Below are positions 1 to 5,211 of a stretch of 62,762 nucleotides of DNA, one piece after another (within the stretch, counting starts at the first letter, position 1; every line of letters starts with the position of its first letter). Position numbers and translations under genes: made by a program. The notes below the pieces were generated by a model, which was given only the letters and a program-made list of their open reading frames with translations, was not told the DNA's origin and searched no databases. The stretch lies in the IMG/VR virus record IMGVR_UViG_3300020370_000005, positions 1 to 62,762 of that record; one strand, 5' to 3'. Origin of the DNA: a virus.

Positions 1-512
1 TACTTGTGTCTGCTCCAACAACAAGAATACTATGGAATATGCTCACACATACTGATATTAGGTCATGGTTATATTCAGAGCAATATAACATTATGCACAT
101 AACATCTAAGCATGGTGCTGTTATCAATGGTAAGAAAGTTGGTAGAGAAGAGTTCTTCAAGACACTAACATTGTGGGGTAAAGATGATACTAAGAAGGTT
201 GTAATCTTCCACTATTCGATATTATCAGAAGGGATAAATGTTCCAGGTTTAACTCATTCAGTTATGCTTAGAAACCTTCCTACTATTGAAATGGCACAAA
301 CCATAGGTAGAGTTATCAGAATACATGAGAAGGATAAAGTGTCAATGAAAGAGGGAACAATTCCTGCTGGTCAGTATAACTTATATCATAAGAAATTTGG
401 TCAAATTGTGGTTCCTATGACTGGTAAGTATGGTCAGAGAATAGCAAAGAGACTTCAGTCTGTAGTCTCATATATCTTTATAGAGGGAATACCACCGAGA
501 GCATACTGCTAG
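1..512 (+). CDS. SF2 DNA helicase, C-terminal part (cut by window edge)
   Basis: The reading frame is open from the first bases, so the gene begins upstream; the GTG at position 6 is probably an internal valine. Visible are a motif-V-like stretch (SEGINVPGL) and a motif-VI-like stretch (QTIGRVIR, with its arginine finger), which mark RecA-like domain 2 of a superfamily 2 helicase of the UvsW/type III restriction group. Such enzymes use ATP to unwind or anneal branched DNA in phage replication and recombination. The tail after motif VI is longer than I recall for T4 UvsW and is basic, so I do not call it uvsW. It is followed directly by a promoter cassette, so it ends its transcription unit. 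Confidence 0.8.
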   Translation, partial: LVSAPTTRILWNMLTHTDIRSWLYSEQYNIMHITSKHGAVINGKKVGREEFFKTLTLWGKDDTKKVVIFHYSILSEGINVPGLTHSVMLRNLPTIEMAQTIGRVIRIHEKDKVSMKEGTIPAGQYNLYHKKFGQIVVPMTGKYGQRIAKRLQSVVSYIFIEGIPPRAYC

Positions 513-550
513 TGTGACAGTATTACAAAGTGTCCACTCATTGCCCCATT
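513..550 (+). repeat. Intergenic direct repeat, copy 1 (partner 1271-1307)
   Basis: TGTGACAG, then AACAAAGTGTCCACTCATT or a close variant, then CCCCATT recurs almost unchanged 758 bp downstream, in each case just after a stop codon and just before a promoter -10 element. Both copies form the upstream half of a promoter cassette. The identity is higher than between the other cassettes, suggesting a recent duplication of this regulatory segment. Confidence 0.8.
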
Positions 551-579
551 ATCCCCAAAATCGGTTATATTAGGTACAT
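531..579 (+). promoter_or_regulatory. Composite phage promoter, copy A
   Basis: TGTCCAC at 531, CCCC at 544-547 and TATATT at 566-571 followed by AGGTACAT. The order and spacing match five other intergenic copies in 1.2-4.3 kb. There is no TTGACA-like -35; the CCCC block lies at about -34. Transcription would start near 578-580, exactly where the structured leader begins. Confidence 0.65.
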
Positions 580-713
580 GGGAACGAAAACGAGGCATTT
601 TTAAATGCTCATCCCTGAGAACTGAGTTAGTACCTGACCTTGCAGTCAGGTGAAGCACCTCTTGACCAGTTCAGACATCTGAGATTTGGATGTAAGACCT
701 CGTTTTTGTTCTC
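580..713 (+). ncRNA. Structured 5' leader or small RNA closed by a 16-bp stem
   Basis: Bases 580-595 pair with 698-713 in a continuous 16-bp helix that includes two G-U wobbles. Inside are a 7-bp hairpin (632-638 with 645-651, loop CTTGCA), CTCA-tccc-TGAG at 608-619, a short CATT/AATG hairpin at 596-607, and TCAG/CTGA at 671-682 flanked by CCA/TGG. The result is a multibranched fold beginning at the predicted +1 of promoter A. It resembles no riboswitch or tRNA known to me; I looked for glutamine-riboswitch core sequences and did not find them. It could be an independent RNA or a leader controlling the gene at 783. Confidence 0.55.
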
Positions 714-782
714 TCACCCTAAAAGAGTATTATGAGTGCAACTTGGACAGTAATTCCATGGTCAATTCTTAAAGACCTGACA

Positions 783-959
783 ATGAGTTATCGTGAGTTG
801 CGTGATGCTTTAAACAGACTGGATGATGAACACTTAAATCAGACAGTCACACTCTACTCACTTCAGGATGATGAATTCGTTCCTGCCATTATGACAGACT
901 ATACGGATGAAACCACTCTTGAACACCTTGACCCAGATCACCTCGTTATTACTTTTTGA
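783..959 (+). CDS. Small conserved phage protein of the 'YRELRDAL' type (unknown function)
   Basis: A 58-aa acidic protein. Its start MSYRELRDAL, followed by a DEHLNQTVTLY strand, a DEFVPA segment and a hydrophobic C-terminus (LVITF), resembles a family of short phage proteins that I remember as beginning at the equivalent methionine; that is why I place the start at 783. An in-frame ATG at 732, preceded by AAAGAG, would add 17 residues and is a fair alternative. It is the first gene behind promoter A and the structured leader, and the next gene begins one base after its stop. No function is known to me. Confidence 0.6.
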   Translation: MSYRELRDALNRLDDEHLNQTVTLYSLQDDEFVPAIMTDYTDETTLEHLDPDHLVITF

Positions 960-960
960 A

Positions 961-1275
961 ATGATCTATTCACAAAAAGCAAACCCAAATGCAACTGACT
1001 CTGAGTTGGATGCTAAAAGGATAGTATATCCTGATTATAGAGGGATACCCGATTGTGATCTTGCAGTATCATTAACTGAGGATCAAATCAGTACCATTCT
1101 TTATGTCCTTGAAGGATATATGCAAGGTAATGATGATGATGAACTTGTTCAAGAAATGGATGAGATCTTTGAGAAATTAGAAACAGTTGTGGACAATCAC
1201 CATGATAGGTTAGAGGATTTATGTAAGGATATAAAGGATATACCATATAATGAATTTGATGACCCATTGATGTGA
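961..1275 (+). CDS. Hypothetical acidic protein
   Basis: A 104-aa acidic, probably mostly helical protein. The ATG at 961 lies one base after the stop of the preceding gene, which suggests translational coupling. An upstream in-frame ATG at 907 would overlap the earlier gene by 53 bases and is less likely. The middle (LTEDQISTILYVLEGYM) reads as an amphipathic helix and the segment after it is rich in Asp and Glu. I recognise no domain. The stop is followed directly by the second copy of the intergenic repeat and promoter B. Confidence 0.65.
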   Translation: MIYSQKANPNATDSELDAKRIVYPDYRGIPDCDLAVSLTEDQISTILYVLEGYMQGNDDDELVQEMDEIFEKLETVVDNHHDRLEDLCKDIKDIPYNEFDDPLM

Positions 1276-1307
1276 CAGTTCAACAAAGTGTCCACTCATT
1301 CCCCATT
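1271..1307 (+). repeat. Intergenic direct repeat, copy 2 (partner 513-550)
   Basis: Matches 513-550 except for a few substitutions and one deleted base before CCCC. Like copy 1 it starts at the stop codon of the upstream gene and carries the TGTCCAC element of the following promoter. Confidence 0.8.
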
Positions 1308-1339
1308 TGGGGTATTTGAGTGGTTATAATAGGTACATA
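1289..1339 (+). promoter_or_regulatory. Composite phage promoter, copy B
   Basis: TGTCCAC at 1289, CCCC at 1301-1304, TATAAT at 1325-1330 and then AGGTACATAC. The distance from TGTC to TATAAT is 36 bases start to start, as in copies C to F. It drives the genes at 1360 and 1608 with a short, unstructured leader. Confidence 0.7.
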
Positions 1340-1359
1340 CCAAACAAATCCTTCTCACT

Positions 1360-1608
1360 ATGGACAAAACTTCAAAGATAATGCAAAGAATACTACAGGT
1401 TGAAAACTTTCAGAATGTTGCCTGTGTATGTGCTAACTGGGCAGAATTCGTTCAGGAGTTAGCAGAGTGGGGTGTTGACGGATGTGCTAAAATCGATTTT
1501 GATGATCCTGAATTAGACATCCCAACACTTGATAAGTTTATGGTATCTGAAAATGGATACGAAAGAACTGGTGACGACTGGAACCTCATTTATGGGGGTG
1601 CAGTATAA
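1360..1608 (+). CDS. Hypothetical protein
   Basis: An 82-aa acidic protein with two Cys in the N-terminal third (ACVCANW) and one further on. The start codon is preceded directly by CCTTCTCACT and lacks a Shine-Dalgarno sequence; the same motif precedes the starts at 2010 and 4320. The next gene overlaps its stop by one base (TAATG), so the two are probably co-translated. Family unknown to me. Confidence 0.65.
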   Translation: MDKTSKIMQRILQVENFQNVACVCANWAEFVQELAEWGVDGCAKIDFDDPELDIPTLDKFMVSENGYERTGDDWNLIYGGAV

Positions 1609-1871
1609 TGAACAGTCTTAAAGAGTTTGTTGACTATGTTGCTTCATTCTACCTACCTAGTCACCCTGAAGTGTTATACCCTATACAGGGATTAACAGAA
1701 AGGAGAATTTATGATGCTTTCTACGTTTATAAGCATAGACTGTTGAAAGCGGCAAATAATCCTGATAACAATTTTACATGGGGTTATGGTGACAGTTTAG
1801 ATAGAGAGCGAGTCAGAGACATCTTACTAGAGACACCATGGGAGGACGATCTATTAGAGGACAGTTTTTAA
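1608..1871 (+). CDS. Hypothetical protein
   Basis: An 87-aa protein with mixed charge, aromatic-rich in its first half (FVDYVASFYLP) and acidic at the C-terminus. It starts inside the stop of the gene at 1360 (TAATG) and its own stop is followed within five bases by the upstream element of promoter C. This gives a two-gene operon bounded by two promoter cassettes. No domain recognised. Confidence 0.65.
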   Translation: MNSLKEFVDYVASFYLPSHPEVLYPIQGLTERRIYDAFYVYKHRLLKAANNPDNNFTWGYGDSLDRERVRDILLETPWEDDLLEDSF

Positions 1872-1873
1872 AC

Positions 1874-1924
1874 TGTCACATAGATTCCCCAAATGTATCT
1901 CTGACCTCTTATAATAAGTACATA
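1874..1924 (+). promoter_or_regulatory. Composite phage promoter, copy C
   Basis: TGTCAC at 1874-1879, TTCCCCAAA around 1885-1893 and TATAAT at 1910-1915 followed by AAGTACATAC. The three blocks and their spacing are the same as in copies D and E. Confidence 0.75.
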
Positions 1925-1976
1925 CAGGGCAAGGATCTATGGTTGTCTCTGTTCAGCAGAGAAATTACGTCCTGTA
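1923..1976 (+). ncRNA. Structured 5' leader closed by TACAGG/CCTGTA
   Basis: TACAGG (1923-1928) pairs with CCTGTA (1971-1976), and inside it TCTCTG (1946-1951) pairs with CAGAGA (1957-1962) around the loop TTCAG. The closing stem starts 8 bases after the -10 of promoter C, that is at the expected transcript end. The region from 1977 to the ATG at 2010 is unstructured and ends in TTCTTCTCACC. Confidence 0.5.
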
Positions 1977-2009
1977 AGACCCACCCTATTCACTTCAATT
2001 CTTCTCACC

Positions 2010-2273
2010 ATGACACTTCCAAATTTAACTTCACTACAATGGGATGAACTCATTGAGCAGTATGTTGATCTATGTGTTGATAGCATGGATTTCAGATCTA
2101 TGGAAGAGTTTGTACGTCAGACTCTAACACAAGATTTTGAGGAAATTCAATCTAGGCATGAGTTATGTGAAGAGATCAGACTTTCATTTGATGATGAAAC
2201 ATTAAATGACTTGCTTGATAATGTCACTAACCCGACTGTCCTTGACACTAACAACACTGGAGGCAAATTCTGA
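2010..2273 (+). CDS. Hypothetical acidic protein
   Basis: An 87-aa protein, strongly acidic and probably helical throughout (for example EFVRQTLTQDFEEIQSR). The ATG follows TTCTTCTCACC with no Shine-Dalgarno sequence. The next gene starts within its stop (TGATG), so translation is probably coupled. It is the first gene of the operon behind promoter C and its structured leader. No family recognised. Confidence 0.65.
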   Translation: MTLPNLTSLQWDELIEQYVDLCVDSMDFRSMEEFVRQTLTQDFEEIQSRHELCEEIRLSFDDETLNDLLDNVTNPTVLDTNNTGGKF

Positions 2274-2461
2274 TGTCAGTTATCACTTCACAACTTGACC
2301 AACTATCAGAAGTATTGGAAGACTTCTGCACTAAGCATAACCTAGAGTTGCATAGTGCTGACGATATTCTCTACGGTGCTTATGATAATGAGTTAACCGA
2401 TTATCAGAAAGATTGGTTGAGAAATTATATCTCAATCTGGGATACCATTGCAAACCTTTAA
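2273..2461 (+). CDS. Hypothetical protein
   Basis: A 62-aa protein that begins in the TGATG overlap with the gene at 2010. The N-terminal part (LDQLSEVLEDFCTKHNLEL) looks helical, followed by a YDNELTDYQKDWLRNYI segment typical of small helix-turn-helix-sized folds, though I see no recognisable DNA-binding motif. Function unknown. Confidence 0.6.
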   Translation: MSVITSQLDQLSEVLEDFCTKHNLELHSADDILYGAYDNELTDYQKDWLRNYISIWDTIANL

Positions 2462-2474
2462 ATTCGATTTTATT

Positions 2475-2735
2475 ATGCACGATTCAACCCTAGATCTTTT
2501 CTGTAATCACGATTCTGAAATCGTTGTTGACACTTTTAGTGATGTGCTTGACGATAGTCAGCATATGATTGAGACCATGCAAGAGACTCTTTATCATGCT
2601 ATGGAAAAATGTGCTAATGATGGAAGACCTGATGATGCTGTGAGCATTTATGATGAGTGGATAGTTGATGGTATAGAACCAGAAGACGGTCACGAATTTC
2701 AATTTTTAGAAGACCTCACAGACTATGCGGAATAA
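2475..2735 (+). CDS. Hypothetical acidic protein
   Basis: An 86-aa, very acidic protein starting at the ATG 13 bases after the previous stop. The frame is open back to a TTG at 2448, but that would overlap the upstream gene and is not preferred. The body alternates helices (MIETMQETLYHAMEKC) with acidic loops; the high Asp/Glu content could suggest a DNA mimic, but this is only a guess. A GC hairpin overlaps its stop codon. Confidence 0.6.
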   Translation: MHDSTLDLFCNHDSEIVVDTFSDVLDDSQHMIETMQETLYHAMEKCANDGRPDDAVSIYDEWIVDGIEPEDGHEFQFLEDLTDYAE

Positions 2736-2750
2736 CTCCGCACTTTAATT
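2727..2750 (+). terminator. Weak terminator-like hairpin
   Basis: GCGGA (2727-2731) pairs with TCCGC (2737-2741) around ATAAC, and the region after it is T-rich but interrupted (ACTTTAATTT). The stem contains the stop codon of the preceding gene. It may slow or end transcription of the operon from promoter C; at five pairs the signal is modest. Confidence 0.35.
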
Positions 2751-2828
2751 TCTGGCATTGACCATTGTGGGGTTATCCTACTAAGAGCAGTCATGTAAGT
2801 CCAGTTTGTTCCATTCATTCTTATTATT

Positions 2829-2942
2829 ATGTCACCTAATTTTGCCGAGTTCCTTTTGGACAGTGCTGACAATGGAAACGAGATCCTAGCGGTGCTTGAT
2901 GACATTGTTGAAGTAGTAGAAACAGGAGGAACTGATTTATAA
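2829..2942 (+). CDS. Very small conserved-type phage protein
   Basis: A 37-aa protein reading FAEFLLDSADNGNEIL then VLDDIVE. It resembles short helical proteins I remember from cyanophage genomes, where a residue pattern like 'N/D-G-x-E-I/L' joins two helices. The ATG is preceded by CCATTCATTCTTATTATT without a Shine-Dalgarno sequence, a leader shared in part with the gene at 3997. The preceding bases 2736-2828 carry no other gene. Function unknown. Confidence 0.5.
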   Translation: MSPNFAEFLLDSADNGNEILAVLDDIVEVVETGGTDL

Positions 2943-2960
2943 GTTGAATTAGAACAGCAG

Positions 2961-3011
2961 TCAAGCGATCTTGTGCCAGTGTGAGAAGTGGTATAAGGTC
3001 GCTTGATTTTT
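2961..3011 (+). terminator. Long hairpin with U-tract: terminator, possibly a small RNA
   Basis: TCAAGCGATC (2961-2970) pairs with GGTCGCTTGA (2997-3006) in ten pairs with one G-U, followed by five T. This fits an intrinsic terminator for the gene at 2829. The 26-base loop is unusually long and contains GTGAGAAG (2981-2988), the exact reverse complement of the CTTCTCAC motif found immediately before three start codons in this region. The RNA could therefore be a 3'-UTR-derived small RNA. The -35 of promoter G overlaps the end of the stem. Confidence 0.6.
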
Positions 3012-3040
3012 GCCCCATTTTATGCGATACTAGGTACATA
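3003..3040 (+). promoter_or_regulatory. Promoter G (variant of the composite cassette)
   Basis: GATACT (3026-3031) followed by AGGTACATA matches the downstream half of the other cassettes. Here the upstream part differs: TTGATT at 3003-3008 gives a sigma70-like -35 with 17-base spacing, and the CCCC block (3014-3017) is closer to the -10. It would drive the gene at 3067. Confidence 0.5.
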
Positions 3041-3066
3041 ATCAAACATTATTCAATTTTTATATT

Positions 3067-3228
3067 ATGCGTTATTCAGTTCACTGCCCTTCTGCCCCTT
3101 ATGAGAATTCCTCATTTGTTAACCTTGACGATTGTTGGGGTTTATGCCTAGACCTATCCGAAGAGTACGGATATGCTGAGGTTCGCTACGGTGCTTGCTT
3201 CATGGGTTCTTACACTAATGGACAGTAA
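3067..3228 (+). CDS. Hypothetical small protein
   Basis: A 53-aa protein with four Cys spread over its length and many aromatic residues (for example DDCWGLCLDL and YGYAEVRYGACF). The start ATG follows an AT-rich leader (TTTTTATATT) without Shine-Dalgarno. It is bracketed by promoter G upstream and promoter D downstream, so it is a single-gene unit. The Cys arrangement is not a zinc-finger pattern I know. Confidence 0.55.
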   Translation: MRYSVHCPSAPYENSSFVNLDDCWGLCLDLSEEYGYAEVRYGACFMGSYTNGQ

Positions 3229-3234
3229 GCAAAC

Positions 3235-3286
3235 TGTCACTCGAATTCCCTAGAGTGACCATTTTCACTCTATAATAAGTACATAC
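3235..3286 (+). promoter_or_regulatory. Composite phage promoter, copy D
   Basis: TGTCAC at 3235-3240, TTCCCT at the CCCC position (3248-3251) and TATAATAAGTACATAC at 3271-3286. Spacing equals copies C and E. Confidence 0.75.
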
Positions 3287-3301
3287 ACAAAGAGGTTTCC
3301 C

Positions 3302-3520
3302 ATGCTCGCTTCATTACATTTTGGAAGACACTTCTGGTTAGATGAGGATCAAGAATTCTGCTCTTGCCCAACATTCAAAGATGGTACACCTGATTTAGAT
3401 CAGTGGGATTACGTTTCAGAGTGGACTGACCTTGAGGGATTAAACCTTGACAAACTGCTCTACATTCACAGAGATCTTATTGTGAGTGATGCGGTCAACT
3501 ATTATGAGGCAAGGGTGTGA
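3302..3520 (+). CDS. Hypothetical protein
   Basis: A 72-aa acidic protein with two Cys (FCSC) and a Trp-rich middle (DQWDYVSEWTDLEGL). A plausible Shine-Dalgarno (AGAGG) lies about eight bases before the ATG, unlike several neighbours. The stop overlaps the GTG start of the next gene (GTGTGA). No family recognised. Confidence 0.6.
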   Translation: MLASLHFGRHFWLDEDQEFCSCPTFKDGTPDLDQWDYVSEWTDLEGLNLDKLLYIHRDLIVSDAVNYYEARV

Positions 3521-3711
3521 GATTCGCAGATTTGAAACCAGTTGACAGATATACAAGATCTGGACACTATGGGAAATTTATCACTTGCCCATCTTGTTAC
3601 TCTGTTCAACGTGTACATCATTTTGCGTGGTCTGCTCTCGGTTGCCAGTCCTGTAAAAAGATGATAAGCAAAAATCTCTGGAGAATACATGGAAATGGGA
3701 CACCTTATTAA
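3517..3711 (+). CDS. Zinc-ribbon protein
   Basis: A 64-aa protein with C24-x2-C27 and C43-x2-C46, a four-cysteine zinc ribbon, embedded in the pattern GKFITCPSC then VHHFAWSALGCQSCKK. Similar short zinc-ribbon proteins occur in cyanophages as far as I remember; their role is unknown, though nucleic-acid or RNA-polymerase contact is common for the fold. The GTG start overlaps the preceding stop by four bases, which argues for coupled translation. Its stop is followed directly by promoter E. Confidence 0.7.
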   Translation: MRFADLKPVDRYTRSGHYGKFITCPSCYSVQRVHHFAWSALGCQSCKKMISKNLWRIHGNGTPY

Positions 3712-3712
3712 G

Positions 3713-3763
3713 TGTCACATCGAATCCCCAAACTGCCCCATCACCCATTATAATAAGTACATA
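3713..3763 (+). promoter_or_regulatory. Composite phage promoter, copy E
   Basis: TGTCAC at 3713-3718, ATCCCCAAA at 3724-3732 and TATAATAAGTACATAC at 3749-3764. This is the closest match to the consensus of all copies. Confidence 0.75.
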
Positions 3764-3777
3764 CACGAAAGGAAATT

Positions 3778-3957
3778 ATGTCAGTTCTACATCACGAAGC
3801 ACTTTACGAAACATGCCATGATGAGGCATTTGAGGAGTATATGCGTATTAGCGGTTTATCAAGTGAGAATTTAGATTCTTACATTAAGGTTAACCCATTC
3901 GTGCTAGACTGGATTGATAATCTAGCATATAAAAAGTTCCAAGATCTCTGCCAGTAG
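3778..3957 (+). CDS. Hypothetical small acidic protein
   Basis: A 59-aa protein starting MSVLHHEALYET and ending KKFQDLCQ. AAAGGAAA just before the ATG is a plausible Shine-Dalgarno sequence, and the gene sits directly behind promoter E. The composition (acidic, helical, single domain) is like the other genes of this cluster. No family recognised. Confidence 0.65.
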   Translation: MSVLHHEALYETCHDEAFEEYMRISGLSSENLDSYIKVNPFVLDWIDNLAYKKFQDLCQ

Positions 3958-3996
3958 AGATCCCCACCAGTAAACCATTCATTCATTTTTTTAATT

Positions 3997-4191
3997 ATGT
4001 CATCTTTAACTTACACCGATTTTCAATCAGTTCTAAACCAGTTACCTTCCTTTATAGAGGATACTGGTGCAGATCTTGATTTTGCATACGACTGGGTTGC
4101 CGATCAGATCGGAGATCCTAGGTTCGCATCTAATGACGCATTATACGATCAGTTCTATCTTGCTTATCAAAATGCTGTGACACTCGATTAA
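3997..4191 (+). CDS. Hypothetical acidic protein
   Basis: A 64-aa protein rich in Asp and aromatic residues (LDFAYDWVADQIGDPRF). The ATG is preceded by CCATTCATTCATTTTTTTAA, similar to the leader of the gene at 2829 and also without a Shine-Dalgarno sequence. It lies 39 bases after the gene at 3778 and is probably cotranscribed from promoter E. Its stop is followed at once by the upstream element of promoter F. Confidence 0.65.
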   Translation: MSSLTYTDFQSVLNQLPSFIEDTGADLDFAYDWVADQIGDPRFASNDALYDQFYLAYQNAVTLD

Positions 4192-4192
4192 G

Positions 4193-4243
4193 TGGCACAC
4201 TAAGCATATACAAGTGCCTCGTATGCACTATAATAAGTATATA
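4193..4243 (+). promoter_or_regulatory. Composite phage promoter, copy F
   Basis: TGGCAC at 4193-4198 and TATAATAAGTATATA at 4229-4243, 36 bases apart start to start as in copies B to E. The CCCC block is missing, so this is the most divergent upstream half. Confidence 0.65.
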
Positions 4244-4294
4244 AGGGATCAAACGGAGTCATGGGTTATGCCTCTCACGTCACCTGATCCCTTA
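4242..4294 (+). ncRNA. Structured 5' leader: long nested hairpin
   Basis: TAAGGGATCA (4242-4251) pairs perfectly over ten bases with TGATCCCTTA (4285-4294). Inside, ACGGAG (4253-4258) pairs with CTC-a-CGT (4274-4280) with one bulged base, and CAT/ATG closes the tip (4260-4270). The helix starts 8 bases after the -10 of promoter F. It is followed by an unstructured stretch ending in CTCTTCTCACT before the ATG. Confidence 0.6.
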
Positions 4295-4319
4295 ACCCAA
4301 ATCATTTACTCTTCTCACT

Positions 4320-4652
4320 ATGCGTAAAATTGAATCTCAAATGAATCGTGCTATCAGAACTCAATCTAACTGGGCGGGTTCTAATACAACTGTATTCACT
4401 GCTGATAACGGTCTACACTCTAAAGTTTTTCTACATGGAAATCATATTGCTACATACTTCCATGTTGAGAGACAGTTACAGATTTTTGACGGCGGTTGGC
4501 AGTCTAATACAACTAAGAGCAGACTGAACGCTCTTTGCTATGAATTCGCCACTGGTGTAAGACTGTTTCAAAAAAACTGGACATGGTATGTGTCACAATT
4601 CTCAGGAAGGACTGAGCAGTTTTTTAACGGTCAAATCTTAGACTGGGCATAA
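4320..4652 (+). CDS. Conserved cyanophage protein of unknown function
   Basis: A 110-aa basic protein. The start MRKIESQMNRAI, the segment DGGWQSNTTKSRLNAL and the closing FQKNWTWYV followed by an FNGQ segment match a family I remember from T4-like (and T7-like) cyanophages. The family has no assigned function. The ATG is preceded by CTTCTCACT rather than a Shine-Dalgarno and sits behind promoter F and the nested hairpin leader. The next gene starts four bases after its stop region. Confidence 0.75.
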   Translation: MRKIESQMNRAIRTQSNWAGSNTTVFTADNGLHSKVFLHGNHIATYFHVERQLQIFDGGWQSNTTKSRLNALCYEFATGVRLFQKNWTWYVSQFSGRTEQFFNGQILDWA

Positions 4653-4656
4653 GGGC

Positions 4657-4839
4657 ATGAGTAACAATTTCAAATGGGCAGCAACCCACACCTTTAACTT
4701 TGACGATTCCAAAGCAAACAAATTTGAGGAGTATCAGGAAGCATTGGACTATGCTAACGAAAATCTCCCTAATCACAATTCGATTTACATTTGGAAACTA
4801 ACTAAAGGTAAACCGCTTAAGTGGGTTGAGATCGCCTAA
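4657..4839 (+). CDS. Hypothetical small protein
   Basis: A 60-aa protein reading FKWAATHTFNFDD near the N-terminus and WKLTKGKPLKWVEI at the C-terminus, which looks like a small alpha/beta fold with one helix (EEYQEALDYANENL). AAGGG lies just before the ATG. It is probably cotranscribed with the gene at 4320. No family recognised with certainty. Confidence 0.65.
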   Translation: MSNNFKWAATHTFNFDDSKANKFEEYQEALDYANENLPNHNSIYIWKLTKGKPLKWVEIA

Positions 4840-4870
4840 ACTAAATAAAAACACTAACGACTTTTCCACA

Positions 4871-5131
4871 ATGCAAAAGTTTAAGCGAGGTCAGTTCATC
4901 ATCTATGAAGGACGCTCTGCTTATGTCAATTTCATTTCAGACCAATACATAACGGTCTGCACCCATGAAACTATGAAACCACCTGAAGAGGCGGAACACT
5001 CTATTAATCCAATTCGTCAGGTTAACGTATGTGTGAACTCTATATACTGGGATCAGATTTTCCCAGACCCTGAGAGACCATACAATAGGTTTTCCACAGA
5101 GTACACGGAAATTGTGGAAAACATTAAATAA
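4871..5131 (+). CDS. Conserved cyanophage protein (KFKRGQF-type), unknown function
   Basis: An 86-aa protein. The beta-rich opening (KFKRGQFIIYEG, AYVNFISDQYITVC) followed by HSINPIRQVNVCV resembles a short cyanophage family I remember, with the look of a small SH3-like barrel; that structural idea is inference. The ATG at 4871 is preferred over an in-frame upstream codon at 4826, which would overlap the previous gene and add a region unlike the family. No Shine-Dalgarno is visible (TTTTCCACA before ATG). Confidence 0.65.
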   Translation: MQKFKRGQFIIYEGRSAYVNFISDQYITVCTHETMKPPEEAEHSINPIRQVNVCVNSIYWDQIFPDPERPYNRFSTEYTEIVENIK

Positions 5132-5211
5132 ATCTAGGTGTGTGTTTTATGCCTCTGTAAATGTGTTCAGGTGATGCACCCTTAGCACGTCTACTAAGAA
5201 AAGTCAAGTCA

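Noticed and set aside
580-713. tRNA or glutamine riboswitch
   Set aside because: No acceptor stem with CCA, anticodon arm or T-loop; none of the conserved glutamine riboswitch core words are present.
580-713. Intrinsic terminator after the helicase
   Set aside because: The T-run lies inside the 3' arm of the helix and is not followed by a free U-tract; the element is downstream of a promoter.
907-960. Upstream start for the gene at 961
   Set aside because: It would overlap the preceding gene by more than 50 bases, while the ATG at 961 follows that stop immediately.
1838-2047. Open frame of 69 codons overlapping the end of the gene at 1608 and promoter C
   Set aside because: It runs through the promoter cassette and structured leader and overlaps two better genes.
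2490-3045. Several minus-strand frames of 60-70 codons
   Set aside because: They lie opposite plausible + strand genes and hairpins; no other gene here is on the minus strand.
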